From Candidatus Thorarchaeota archaeon (lineage in GTDB: Archaea > Asgardarchaeota > Thorarchaeia > Thorarchaeales > Thorarchaeaceae), in assembly GCA_003345595.1 (NCBI GenBank), contig PRDI01000039.1:1-64000 (forward strand): DNA of 64,000 bases. Reading direction: 5' to 3'. Of the stretch, positions 38,301 through 46,282 are shown one piece after another. Below the pieces are notes generated by a model. It worked only from the letters and a program-made list of their open reading frames with translations, was not told the origin of the DNA and did no database searches. Position numbers and translations under genes: made by a program. Each line of letters starts with the position of its first letter. Within the stretch, counting starts at the first letter, position 1.

Positions 38301-40980
38301 TACTCTTCACGGAGTGCCTATCACGGGAGTGACTGTCACCTACACCTTCGGCCAAAACTCAGGTAGTCTTGCACCGACGTCACCAAGCGGCAACTACTCA
38401 GCAGTCATCGATACCTCATTGGTGGCTTGGGGCGCCACCATAGTGCAGATTCGCGCTGAGAAGGATAACTATGCCTTGGCTGAGGCCCAGATCACGCTGA
38501 ATGTAGAGAGACTGCCAACATACCTGACCTCAGATGCCTACGCGATTGATCTGCCCCGAGGTACTCCTTGGGTCATCATCGTCTACTTGAACGATACATA
38601 CAACAACCAGCCAGTCATCGGTGCAACTCTACGTATCTACTGGTCCTATGGAATCCCTCAATCTGATTACGTAACGCCTCTCGGACTTGGGTATTATCAG
38701 TATTCACTGGCCACCGCGTCTGCTAATGTCGGTACTACCTATACAATCAGTATTGTAGCCACAAAGGCCAACTATCTGAATGCATTGACTACTCTCACGC
38801 TCACTGTAACAGCTACACCCACCTTTACGAGGCCTGACAGTGAAACCAGCACGTACGACAATAGGACCTTCTACTGGTCCGAAATCGTGAGAGTAGGTGT
38901 GTTGGTCACCGCCAATCTGTCGCCGCTAGACGTGGATTACTACCGGAACGATGTAGTTGTCACATGGCAAAGCCCGGGCGGACTAGGCGGTACTTTCACT
39001 CGTGATTCAGACGGACACTACACCTACGTTCTAAACACATCTCTTCTCTCTGCAGTCACATATACGCTCTGGATAACCTCGAGCTCAGCAAGCAACCCGG
39101 CCTTTACTGATTCCAGTATGGTAGTCACAATAGTGATCACAAGGATTCCGACTTTGGTGAGTTCACCCAGTTCCCAAGAGAGATACTGGGGCTGGAGCGG
39201 ATGGTTCGTGTTCAACTACACAAATCCTGTGACGAACGCTTCGATAGGTAACGTGTCCTATGGCCATGCTGTGAGTGCGACATACCTGTGGGACAACGTG
39301 CAGTACGATGCGGTCTACTGGGGGAATGGGCAGTATGCCATCTTCATTAACACCACTGATGTTCTGCCTAGCACTCAGGCGATTAAACTGGAATTCCGCT
39401 ATGACAACTACATACCATCATCCGGATCATTCAATCTCGTTGTGAAAGGAATACCTACGAACATCAGAGTCTACTATCAGAATGGGATCTACAATCCAGA
39501 CACGGGCATGTATAGGGTAGCATACGGTGATGACCTTGTTCTGATATTTTTCTACAATGCCACAGTATCCTCCAACGACACGCCTTTCTTCGGAGGCATT
39601 GAGAACGCCTCCTGGTCAGGCGATTACGGCTTTCCAGCACTGATTCCGCCCGACGCTTTGGCTGGGTCTGTCAACATCACACCACTTGCCGGTGGTAACT
39701 ACAGTCTAGTCTTCCGCTCCGCCAATTACAGGATTCATACAAGTCCGTATCGCCTGAACATCATGGCCTACCTTGCCAATAGAGACGCAAAGACCATCGA
39801 TGTATTCATCAAGGTCGAGTCAATTGATACTGACCTCACAATAGAGGGGATGCAGGGTAACTCACTTTCTATGTCCTACGGTGACACCAGAACTCTGACA
39901 CTCCTGTATTATGACAACTGGACGCTGCATAACAGGCCCGGAATATCCGGAGGATATGTTGAACCACGCATCGGCAGTTCTGTTCTCGTGATATCGACTA
40001 GCGAACTCGGGAATGGAAGGTATGAGTTGACCATCTTTGCAGACCCTGGCTGGATTCCAGTGTTCTTGCAGGAGAACCGACTCTATGTTGACATACAGCT
40101 GTCCGCGCTTAACTATGCCAACATCACAAAGACGATTACCGTTGTAGTCACGCCAACTGAGATCCAGAAGACTCTGACAGCCGCCGTGAACTATGGCTTC
40201 CCAATCTTCTTTGTGGCAATGACGGCACTTCTTCTCTGGGTGAGGGTCTTCAGCGTGCCCAAGCGACTGCGCCAGATCAATGCGCAAATCAAGGCATTGC
40301 GCAAGGGCCGGATGCCCAAGCCAGTTGGTGAGGCCAAGAGCAGAGAGCAGCTTGTCGCCGACCTGTTCAATGACACGTTTGCCGAGCTCAGCCTTACTAG
40401 GACGGCAGACCAGATGCCTGCTGAGTCAGTGACCATTGCGATACCCGAGATGGGCGAGCTCTTAGTCCAGCTATCATTGCTCACGCACCTCAACCAGCAG
40501 GAACTTGACGACTTCAAAGCTGACATTTCCAAGATGAAGATGAGCGAGCAGGCCGCGTTCGTCAAAGAGGTGATCACTCAGGAGGCTCTTCGTGTCGCTC
40601 GCCGCGAGGGTAAGACTGTTGAGCAGGTCCTTGCGGGCTTGAAATCCCAGACCACAAAACGACTTGGTGAGGAGAAGCCAGTCGAGGAGGTGCCCGAGGA
40701 AGCCGCCGAAGAGCCAGTCATACTGAAACGTGAAGCGAAGGTTGTCGAGAAGGTTCCAGCTCCCTCAGAGAGGGTGACCCCAAGGCCGACTCGACCCGTC
40801 GGCGAGGAAGCAGCGCCTGTAGGAGACAAGCTCAGTCCCTTCGAACTCGCTGAGCTCAAGAAGCAGCTCGAAGCGAAAGGTGTACCTGCAAATGAGATTG
40901 ACACCATAATGGAGCAGGCAAAGCAACTGCCTCGTGACCTTGTCGAAGAGCTCGTTAAGAGCATCACCGGAGGAGGGTAG
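29356..40980 (+). CDS. Giant (3874 aa) secreted/surface-anchored protein with many Ig-like repeats, one C-terminal TM helix and a cytoplasmic tail
   Basis: Signal-peptide-like N-terminus; repeated ~95-100-aa beta-rich units with many N-x-S/T sequons; TM 'GFPIFFVAMTALLLWVRV' (~40195-40250); charged tail after it. Confidence 0.92.
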   Translation: MKRGSISAIVMTMLFLITAVDFAGSPIAAVPEARSGLMDEGFTEAGQPAYTGTGAARTATLKGLVTNTSAGPLIIDTASADYARVNVPSGWTGTYVRSDINMMSMWSDDELNNGKLDTYHDELWLGMNYDSEAVAVPNLWTLVKSESGTGSGRELHPLHGIFELNAWSGDGYGGSGSMGWLFEAAWASANVLTANDEVYLSQQVEVAHRDLFSAKVTFMYNVYSSSSMLNQTHLFVRIGSSVTKLYVFESTDVQSTWLQASVDIPVSAFLTTTVPCQLLLDVGLATDLSGSQANARTSQVFIDEIQFLLQVRPFPEQIALKANGTALAGSTSGSVSPYVPDGANRDCYDDVSTGVDLDGYSNNGILDVGHWDTTWNVASTFQVGFQFQLSIPKGAGITSAYLEVEAAETSYTPGMRIYVADADTVSAFTSGLPHLESRYTWVQTSIDWNPTAWTTDVRYASPDISGLIEKVVTRSGWASGNYICLMLNFTYSTYYQCYNGIKGTSAYDGVDLARLFVNYVTAGATPEKYTASGTWTGPRALSVTYTTTSKPVVTLDTATSVNVTTTLSSLDNSNSVGTTFSVSNASSVTWTGNVLVSPPAGVGYTNISFSKPSTWTFVSLTDADGSTRTSEVTTTTTEVRVKSSVVDVFGIWRFVFTASDGATNLQCGVNAGSYASTYTYTVGSSACFRGAAPPTANSVERLLLTAPNGQLFYAADNISQDSSGYFTWTGITVTGSWAAGVWSADVNLNNTRGAYPSITGRYSRTFTVVHATSLALQSPVSQTSTKTAGDLLYVEVKLTDTDNLALIGGATVTMNWTVSGTPTVKTLDDFGNGLYGKTLNTTDLGTAKRWRIQLSASRQYYTGSTTYFNLDLCHTTYLTYQTPVSTPYGDDFKVKVNLYDAFSGALISGATITSNATLFGSPTDHGNGSYTVTLETSGLGVGDYLYRINAAPSSTYLLSCSVNIKFTLRNIFTATFFVGGSGVSTPYSVSSSKVITYNDTDHASAGIAGAGNSVQSPSGIVATVSDSGGGRYTVNINVGTKSIGTYLINVTLSKTSYYSSTIRISLTITAHNTYIVAKYTTPVPWGFSSPFTVSWYDADASGANISGSVAVSSVTVNGQSYGSSLSFTYISSSLTVGSYNLNVTVNSGNANYKSSWEVVTIVVRAHYTTIAAVVGNSTPWGFNTVVTVTFWDTDAGVQVPLANVSTIVYTPTGYAVQTPTKSYTPTLTTNTWGVGVVSTTVSATCVLSNKFYTSAVNSFIISIRAHHTTVSAVTGSSTPWGFNTPVMVTFWDSDTGSEVPLANVSTIQYSPTGYAVQTPTKSYTPTLTTNTWTVGAVSTGISVSCVDSNKYYNTASSSFVITVRSHHTSLSASVIGPTAWGFNTAANVVFWDTDSNSQVPLANVSTIQYSPTGYSVQSPTKSYSPTLTTSSWAVGTVLTGISASCMSSNAYYEAASSTFNIVIRAHRTSVSAKGGMTSPYGNNTPVSVVFWDLDSDVQVSLANVSAGGVSFNAGALGTQSFSTYTPTLLTGTWSVGTHSVTLTVTCVQTNKFYDTASYTFTITIRSLGVYLYHEPSDLVFPSGDSFTIVLRINVSEPGNQYNGNPIIGLTAGEFTVTNSTYTFPKTIAGLGAGRYNLTISSSYLNMNAYTITVVVDPTSLNYATASLVISFSYRPARSYLSSPSYPHVTTPYGIDIAISLNYTDVDRNKGIITAAVSAQGISIYGIQNLGNGIYRVTLNVTGLSKGDHLFNISASAPQYETKILTFTLTVRIAYTSAIPTVGSLDIPVGNSPIFFVRFWDTDRDQPVTSASMTSSWIRTLTAIYLPAEQRYQVQFVTLDTDELRPNLVVRFNFSYGENYQFGIFNITVTIRTHSTEFRLVSAVQPTSYNGMINISLYYGDLDNNAGIDSGLVSHKVKNSTGLVLSSLINSGSGYYVVRVSASQFRSLGLQTLTVYFNWTGSIYKYYNKTVVAGANIIGEDSKYTLLQASEPTPYLDNMSYTFLYAELYSGTGITNATQNVFISVMFQGESADLSKVNIWETNRGTSPGYYSIRFNTTLFAHTGLIYMNVFINWSKGVSPFYTNRTDVISVRILARDTLVSIFPPSPTAWGENATFSFTYDDVTGGGSEPIGIDAKMTISLSLSSFTLTYNSLTKTFSVSFSTSQSPIGDAPIGSKSFILNVRWAGSPYYANRTGLSVTITVIARQTVLDYQSPAPTQYLDNVTFIVTWTDVTASPVGITGATVTLYDGVTPVSATKYKVTPQGGGSYSVQLNTTYKASPGTYSLRIILTRPEFYIPLANSSRPFNIRYRVTLVSAELPGEVPYNSSVVVNVHYRDSLKLTEIGNGSGLTSIRILNGTGWLFTCSWQPAFAYYVLTVYTYNHPELQIGKLYTLHINMTYASQVPFYDWDDTFVSFQLRLRVTTLSASAPTSTPYLNYANFTIDYLDVDAGGMGIGSASISIRKGGVLLLLGTEYLATENSPGVWAISVNTTALGGLSTWQVVVYATWYGRPYYSNRTQSVDIPVIRRPTSVDILVPPSLTRYLDSVMFTIAYVDSGRGYYISGVSDKILILNGTKYLSSGQYTVVAGTFPGTFDIRINSTILSARLLTNYQLIVKVYWLISVPYYANSTTTVRVTTTNRVGTLTWNPIDNTPLGDLMNLTFYYKDSDTGAGIANAIVQFDCVQKPGLQVGVDYTIEKGTGASTGTYIVRVDTERLLGIRTYAFTLTVLWSPTTVPYYSNQTPRSIGGTVRIISASLTTGLPTPSTVPYYEIVSIDVTFDDADHLRPIPGVTKSNVSVTYVPGAQPEVWGFSELGGGVYRITVNISDSGLAGLKSLKIAFNWYPYTVLERQVQFQVRYRNGALSAPSTLPPFYAGDPSFIVLNLTDIDGGKPLAGGTLAITWGSTSSWQYIGSGLYNVSFATLGMPAGSRTMQIQASKANFTIQLLMVDVYLRAVPMAILPGEDLDGKSVYWGSTIVIHVLMNDTLHGVPITGVTVTYTFGQNSGSLAPTSPSGNYSAVIDTSLVAWGATIVQIRAEKDNYALAEAQITLNVERLPTYLTSDAYAIDLPRGTPWVIIVYLNDTYNNQPVIGATLRIYWSYGIPQSDYVTPLGLGYYQYSLATASANVGTTYTISIVATKANYLNALTTLTLTVTATPTFTRPDSETSTYDNRTFYWSEIVRVGVLVTANLSPLDVDYYRNDVVVTWQSPGGLGGTFTRDSDGHYTYVLNTSLLSAVTYTLWITSSSASNPAFTDSSMVVTIVITRIPTLVSSPSSQERYWGWSGWFVFNYTNPVTNASIGNVSYGHAVSATYLWDNVQYDAVYWGNGQYAIFINTTDVLPSTQAIKLEFRYDNYIPSSGSFNLVVKGIPTNIRVYYQNGIYNPDTGMYRVAYGDDLVLIFFYNATVSSNDTPFFGGIENASWSGDYGFPALIPPDALAGSVNITPLAGGNYSLVFRSANYRIHTSPYRLNIMAYLANRDAKTIDVFIKVESIDTDLTIEGMQGNSLSMSYGDTRTLTLLYYDNWTLHNRPGISGGYVEPRIGSSVLVISTSELGNGRYELTIFADPGWIPVFLQENRLYVDIQLSALNYANITKTITVVVTPTEIQKTLTAAVNYGFPIFFVAMTALLLWVRVFSVPKRLRQINAQIKALRKGRMPKPVGEAKSREQLVADLFNDTFAELSLTRTADQMPAESVTIAIPEMGELLVQLSLLTHLNQQELDDFKADISKMKMSEQAAFVKEVITQEALRVARREGKTVEQVLAGLKSQTTKRLGEEKPVEEVPEEAAEEPVILKREAKVVEKVPAPSERVTPRPTRPVGEEAAPVGDKLSPFELAELKKQLEAKGVPANEIDTIMEQAKQLPRDLVEELVKSITGGG
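32851..34050 (+). repeat. Four tandem 300-bp units inside the giant CDS
   Basis: Units start at 32851, 33151, 33451 and 33751 with recurring 'RAHHT..SA....TPWGFNT...V.FWD.D...VPLANVSTI.Y.PTGY.VQ.PTKSY.PTLTT'. The fourth is more diverged. Confidence 0.92.
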
Positions 40981-41020
40981 TGGGAGAGCATAGCTCTTCT
41001 ACGGCCCTCATGTCCTTCCT

Positions 41021-41785
41021 CTACTCTTCTTCCTCCCCAAGGAAGTGAGAGAGTGGCAGGGTGGTCCCAAAGCTGACAGGCTTTGAGCGCGACGCTCGTC
41101 TCACAGGGTATTGCGGGTGCTTTGCCAGTGTGTATTTGAAGTACGCCGCACTCTCCGCGACGTTGACATGTACCTGAGCACAGCTGGCGAGAGCCTTTCC
41201 TCCGGCAGGAAGATCGGGGCTCTTTGGAGAGGAAGGTGCTGATACCAGAGTCACTATTCCCCTGCTGAGAGTGAAAGCCATGAGTCTTGTCGCCATGTGC
41301 GAGAGCTGCTGCAGTCCCTCTCCTGTCAGCCCCTCTGTGATGTAGAGGTCAGGGAGTCCTGCGACAATGAGCATCCGTGCAGGGGCTCTCTCAAAGAACT
41401 GGTCAAGCTGGTTCATCACTAGCTCGTACGTCTGGGACGAGTTGAACGCACGGGATATGTAGACACGGTCCATCACATCTTCTGGCTCAAGTCCCAACTC
41501 AAACGAGAGGTCAGTCAATTTGTCAATTCTGATCATGTTTGCACTGTCAATGATGATTGTTGGACTGTTAATGCCTCCACGTTCCTCAGGGAGTTGTACT
41601 TGGACCGCAGCACGCAGAAGGTCCTCGTTCAGGCAGCGGCTTCCATAGAAGAGATGCACGAGCCCCATCTCAAACCCGCCGCCCAGCAATGTGTCCAGAG
41701 GCTTACTCCCGGTACTCACTACCCGGCGCATCATTTGGTCTGCTGTCTGGAACCCTGCTCCTGTGAGCGCCTCTTGTCTATTCAT
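41021..41785 (-). CDS. RecA/RadA-superfamily protein with degenerate nucleotide-binding motifs
   Basis: 'STGSKPLDTLLGGGFEMGLVHLFYGS' RadA/RadB-type start, but the Walker A position reads 'YGSRCLNEDLL'. Confidence 0.75.
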   Translation of the reverse strand: MNRQEALTGAGFQTADQMMRRVVSTGSKPLDTLLGGGFEMGLVHLFYGSRCLNEDLLRAAVQVQLPEERGGINSPTIIIDSANMIRIDKLTDLSFELGLEPEDVMDRVYISRAFNSSQTYELVMNQLDQFFERAPARMLIVAGLPDLYITEGLTGEGLQQLSHMATRLMAFTLSRGIVTLVSAPSSPKSPDLPAGGKALASCAQVHVNVAESAAYFKYTLAKHPQYPVRRASRSKPVSFGTTLPLSHFLGEEEE

Positions 41786-41929
41786 CCCAATAATAAGCCG
41801 TCATTACGGGTTATAATGACCCCTAATCATGGCCGGCGCCAGAGGAGCGCCTCGAATACTCATTTCAGAGATTAGTCCGAAACTGACTTAAGGACCGCAC
41901 ACGCTGCACCAATCTCAGGTGACACGAGA

Positions 41930-42355
41930 ATGGTCAAGTACGAAGGCTTCGATTTTCCAGACAGCCTGTTCTACACAAGCGACCAGATCTGGTTGAAGAA
42001 AGAGGACAAGACCGTAAGGATTGGATTCACACCCTTTGGCATGGACCTCGCGGGGAAGATCAAGTTCGTCCGGCTGAGACCGGCAGGCAAGCCGATTGAA
42101 GCGGGCAAGAGCATTGGCACGCTCGAGTCGGGCAAGTGGACTGGACCAGTGAAGTCCCCGGTGACCGGCATGCTCAAAGCGATTAACGAGGACCTCAAAA
42201 ACACCCCCGGACTTCTTAACGAAGACCCGTACGGCAAGGGCTGGATAGCAGTCATCGAGCCCACGAAACTAGATGCCGAGCTCAAGACGATGCAGGGTGC
42301 AACCGGGCTTGAGGCATGGGTCAAGAAAGAGTTCGCTGAGAAGAAGAAGAAGTAG
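41930..42355 (+). CDS. gcvH: Glycine cleavage system H-protein-like lipoyl-domain protein
   Basis: 'VRIGFTPFGMDLAGKIKFVRLRPAGKPIEAGKSIGTLESGKWTGPVKSPVTGMLKAIN', 'LLNEDPYGKGWIAVIEP'. Confidence 0.88.
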   Translation: MVKYEGFDFPDSLFYTSDQIWLKKEDKTVRIGFTPFGMDLAGKIKFVRLRPAGKPIEAGKSIGTLESGKWTGPVKSPVTGMLKAINEDLKNTPGLLNEDPYGKGWIAVIEPTKLDAELKTMQGATGLEAWVKKEFAEKKKK

Positions 42356-42397
42356 TGCACAATCGCGTGTGTGGCCGGTCAGACCGGTCACACTCTC

Positions 42398-43540
42398 TCA
42401 TTTTCTCCTAGTGAGTTCTCGCCTCATGCTCATTGCCGCATCATATAGCACCTCAGGGGGCACTAGGATATAGAGCAGATTGCGCGAGTAGCCAGACTCG
42501 AAGACAATACTCTGGAATATCAGAGTCTGAAGGCTCTTGTCTATGTCATCAGGTGTATAGTTGATGCCAAGTTCCTCGCACTTTATCATAACATTCTCGT
42601 TCAGTGTCTGACGGTCCACGTAGGTTTCTGTTCTGTATCTCATGAGATGCTCAGACATCACCTCAAGCACGAGCAGCGTCATGAAGTCGTTCGTGCTGAT
42701 TGTGTCGACCACGTCCAAGTAGTCTTGGTCATGTCCGAGCGATACTATTCGGGCTGTCGCTGCACGGACTGCATCTGAGTCTATCTCCTGGCCGCGCTGG
42801 GACAGAGGCCAGAGTGCCTTGAGTGCCTCTATTGATGTCTTGGGCTTGGATGCATCGAATTCACAGACGATGTCAGTGATGTAGCGCAGAACCTCTTCTG
42901 TGAGGCCAAGGGGGAACGTGTCTTCTACCCTCATTCTCACTATATCATACAGCTGTGACTGCGTGTATGTATCTAGGTGGACCTCAAAGTCATAGGCCAT
43001 CTGTGTAGCTGGTGCCTTTGTCAACAACCTGTAGTCATGACTGTTCAGTACCCCTATTGTGCTCGCTTTGATCTCCTTAGACAGACGAGCGAGTTTAGAG
43101 TACATGTCTTCGTTTCCCTCGTCTATGTTGTCAATCACGAACACTGTTCTCTTCCTCGCATCCGTTGCCATACGCTTGAAGTGCATCCAGAGGACGTCCG
43201 CGTCGAAAGCGACTGTGATTGGCTTATTCTCTTTCCTATGGATGGCGTCGTTGAGCTCTGACACGATCTCGAGAACGTCCTTGCTCTTGGCATCCACGTA
43301 TATCGTGTGCGCGTCGAACCGTTCAGGAATGACCTTGGTCAGGAAGTACCGAGAGAAGACTGTCATGCCGACACCGGTGATCCCATGAACAAGGCAGTTG
43401 ACCCCGTACTCTTCTTCGTAGGCGTCCTTGTATACGCCTGTTATTGCTTCGAGCTCCCTGTCACGGTAAAGCAGCGTTTCAGGCACATAGTACGGGTCGA
43501 ACAACCCCTTGGGACTGCGTTGCGGCCTGCTCATGTTCAT
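42398..43540 (-). CDS. Orc1/Cdc6-like AAA+ protein with altered Walker A
   Basis: 'DPYYVPETLLYRDRELEAITGVY' and Orc1/Cdc6-like layout; Walker A reads GITGVGMT, Walker B 'VFVIDNIDE'. Confidence 0.8.
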   Translation of the reverse strand: MNMSRPQRSPKGLFDPYYVPETLLYRDRELEAITGVYKDAYEEEYGVNCLVHGITGVGMTVFSRYFLTKVIPERFDAHTIYVDAKSKDVLEIVSELNDAIHRKENKPITVAFDADVLWMHFKRMATDARKRTVFVIDNIDEGNEDMYSKLARLSKEIKASTIGVLNSHDYRLLTKAPATQMAYDFEVHLDTYTQSQLYDIVRMRVEDTFPLGLTEEVLRYITDIVCEFDASKPKTSIEALKALWPLSQRGQEIDSDAVRAATARIVSLGHDQDYLDVVDTISTNDFMTLLVLEVMSEHLMRYRTETYVDRQTLNENVMIKCEELGINYTPDDIDKSLQTLIFQSIVFESGYSRNLLYILVPPEVLYDAAMSMRRELTRRK

Positions 43541-43610
43541 CGGCCGCTTGTCCTCTTGAGCGTATATAAACCACCCACGAGACGCATGACCGAAAGTATT
43601 CCATGTGATG

Positions 43611-44948
43611 CTACACCATGGAGCTTAGAACTTCGTTGCAGTTGGGCTGAAGGAGGAACGCGTTGAATCCTCCACCGATGATTCCTCTCAGTTCCTGAAG
43701 CCTCGCCAGCTTGATCTTGTCACTGTAGGGCCACTTGTGCTCGGGTTTTGGCGTTATTCCCATTCTTTCACACATGCGTACTATGTCAAGTACGGCTTCA
43801 AATATCTGGGCCTTAGTCTTTGTTTCGGGGCGTATCTCTCTGGAGTGCATTATGATTCCATAAGCCGGAGTGTTGTCGCCCAAGTACCACTTGCTCGGGG
43901 CATGACCATACTTTGCGAAAGGCGTGAACCCATGCTTCTCCAAGAGTGAATCTATCTTATCGACCCCACGCTGCATCTTGGTCAGACTCTTCCCAAAGAA
44001 ACCATAATCTTCGAAGAGAGCCATCTGGAGTCCTGTCTTCGGGTTGCGTTTGGGCAGCTTCAATCGAATATCCTTGAGCGTTGCCAACTCACTGTCTGAC
44101 AGTTTCCTGATGTCCGTAATCTGTCGAAGCTCGGACTCGTAGCTCTCAGGGTATTCGAGTATGAGCATGGGTGGCTTGAGGTCACCGCGGACATCAGGAT
44201 GGGCAGACACAACCGCCTCTCCATACCTTATCGGGCTCTTGGACTCAATCATACGGAAAAGAACTCTGCCGAGCTCATCACAGCTGTTGTATTCAGCAAG
44301 GCCTCCAACAAGGGTTTCGCGAGTGATAGGTCTGATGGCGAGACGCAATTCCGTCACAAACCCCAAGGTTCCATGAGCGCCGGAGAGGTCGTGTATTCCC
44401 ATGTTTGCCCCGTTAAGCGCAGCCTCAAGTTCCGAGTCGCCTGATCTGACACCATCTCTGTCGATGCTGATACGTCTGCCATCGTAGAGAACCATCTTGA
44501 TTCTGACGACGTTGTCGCGCATAGTACCGTTGACCCACGCATCATTTCCACCGGCGTCTGTATTCACCATCCCGCCCACAGTCGCGACATCTCTACTGCT
44601 CGGAGTTACGTAGAACTTCATTTTTGATGATGCAAGTAGAGCATTGATCTCATCCGGAGTTGCCCCAGGCTGGACATCCACGAAGCCCTGATCTTTCGAA
44701 ACAGAGAGTATCTCCCTCATTCGGAGACTGCTTATCATGACCCTGTCGCGGTCGCCTCCGGTGCATGCGCCGCTCAGCCCTGAGCCTCCTCCCTTGGGCG
44801 TCACATCATAGCCCTTCTCTCTGGCCGTAGCTATCGCCCCCAGGACCTCATCTTCAGTTCTGGGATAGAACACACCCTTGATCTTGGTGAAGTCCATGCG
44901 ATAGTAGATTGAGGCGTTTGCGCCTATGGCGATGTCTCTGAGCTTCAA
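43611..44948 (-). CDS. FAD-binding oxidase, GlcD/D-lactate dehydrogenase family
   Basis: 'GVFYPRTEDEVLGAIATAREKGYDVTPKGGGSGLSGACTGG' FAD_binding_4 signature. Confidence 0.9.
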   Translation of the reverse strand: MKLRDIAIGANASIYYRMDFTKIKGVFYPRTEDEVLGAIATAREKGYDVTPKGGGSGLSGACTGGDRDRVMISSLRMREILSVSKDQGFVDVQPGATPDEINALLASSKMKFYVTPSSRDVATVGGMVNTDAGGNDAWVNGTMRDNVVRIKMVLYDGRRISIDRDGVRSGDSELEAALNGANMGIHDLSGAHGTLGFVTELRLAIRPITRETLVGGLAEYNSCDELGRVLFRMIESKSPIRYGEAVVSAHPDVRGDLKPPMLILEYPESYESELRQITDIRKLSDSELATLKDIRLKLPKRNPKTGLQMALFEDYGFFGKSLTKMQRGVDKIDSLLEKHGFTPFAKYGHAPSKWYLGDNTPAYGIIMHSREIRPETKTKAQIFEAVLDIVRMCERMGITPKPEHKWPYSDKIKLARLQELRGIIGGGFNAFLLQPNCNEVLSSMV

Positions 44949-46079
44949 TCACGCCTCACGCTCCTGCAGCGCCTCGTAGACGAGCTCGACTATGTCTCTT
45001 GTCTTCAAGTCGTTGAGCAGAAGCTGTTCTCTGCAAGATGGACAGGCAGTTATGATGGTGACGTCTTTCAGATGCTCGCGTGCCGCACGAAGCTGCATAA
45101 TCTTTTCACTGAGGCTGGGATCAGTCATTCTGAGCAGCCCGCCGCCACCACAACAGCTCAGTTCCAGTTCCCGGAACTCCACTCCCATCTTCCTCAGCAG
45201 GGACCTGGGTTCTGTCTTCACTCCACATATCCTATGGAGTTCACACGGATCATGATAGACGAACTTCTCAGTCTGTTTGTACTTTGGGATTGTCTTCAGC
45301 ATTCGGTCGAGAAACTGGGTGTGATGGATCACTTCGACTCCCTGGAGTCCGTGATTCTTGGATAACTGAATTAGACATCCTGGGCAGCAAGTGATGACTT
45401 TCTTCGCATGGGCTTCTTCGATTACACTTCGATTGTGCTCTCTCAGATCTTTTGTCCCCTTCTCGTATCCCATCAGGTCGAGAGGATGACCGCAGCAGAA
45501 TTCCTCCGCACCCATAACAAGGTAGTCGACCTTGAGGGTTTCAAGTGTCTTGAACAGTGCTTTGAGGACATCGACTTGAGTCCCTCTGAACGACATCAGA
45601 CAACCCAAGAAGACTAGAACGTCTGCAGTCTTCCCCTTGGCGAACACCCTGTCTTGGATGTGGGGTATCTCGCTCTCCAGCTCATCGAGCCAATAGACGG
45701 CCCTGTCTTCTGGGGATAAGCCGTAGATGTTCTTCACATTCTCAAGAGAGTCCTTCAGTGCATCAAGGTACTCGAACTCCTCAGGTGATGTTTCAATCGC
45801 TTTGGCTCTCTGCTCATGCCAGACCCTGAGCAGGTCTACATCAGATGAACAGGCCTCATTGCATCTACCGCACATAGCACACTGGAAGAGCAGTCTTCTA
45901 AACTCCTTCGCGGCCTCAGGATCAGACTCGACCTGATCCATGATCTGGAGCAGGTATATCTTGCCTCTAGGAGAATACTGCTCTTCACCCATGACGTCAA
46001 AGATAGGGCATAGTTTCATGCATGAGCCGCAACGGACGCATTTCTCATAGGATGCGCTTGTTGACACTTGGCGGAACAC
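44949..46079 (-). CDS. Iron-sulfur protein with two 4Fe-4S and two CCG-type motifs (GlcF/HdrD-like)
   Basis: 'CVRCGSCMKLCP', 'CAMCGRCNEAC', 'CCPGC', 'LSCCGGGG'. Directly abuts the FAD oxidase gene. Confidence 0.9.
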   Translation of the reverse strand: MFRQVSTSASYEKCVRCGSCMKLCPIFDVMGEEQYSPRGKIYLLQIMDQVESDPEAAKEFRRLLFQCAMCGRCNEACSSDVDLLRVWHEQRAKAIETSPEEFEYLDALKDSLENVKNIYGLSPEDRAVYWLDELESEIPHIQDRVFAKGKTADVLVFLGCLMSFRGTQVDVLKALFKTLETLKVDYLVMGAEEFCCGHPLDLMGYEKGTKDLREHNRSVIEEAHAKKVITCCPGCLIQLSKNHGLQGVEVIHHTQFLDRMLKTIPKYKQTEKFVYHDPCELHRICGVKTEPRSLLRKMGVEFRELELSCCGGGGLLRMTDPSLSEKIMQLRAAREHLKDVTIITACPSCREQLLLNDLKTRDIVELVYEALQEREA

Positions 46080-46131
46080 CTTCTCTGAGGTTCCAGACCT
46101 CTTGCAGAAGAAGGTCTGTCAGTTTTTCATT

Positions 46132-46160
46132 CTTCCCACGCTTTATAACACGTGGGGAAG
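46132..46160. promoter_or_regulatory. Inverted repeat CTTCCCACG / CGTGGGGAAG flanking TATA-like CTTTATAACA in a divergent intergenic region
   Basis: Direct reading; one unpaired G in the right arm. Confidence 0.45.
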
Positions 46161-46282
46161 ATGCACAATCGGGTGCCTATCTTCCACTTCAACGCTGCGC
46201 TGGTCGGTGCTCGTTTCGGTGCGTATTTATGTGTATTATCATCGCTAGTGGTGGCTGTCGGCAGGCTCAGGATAAGACTACC

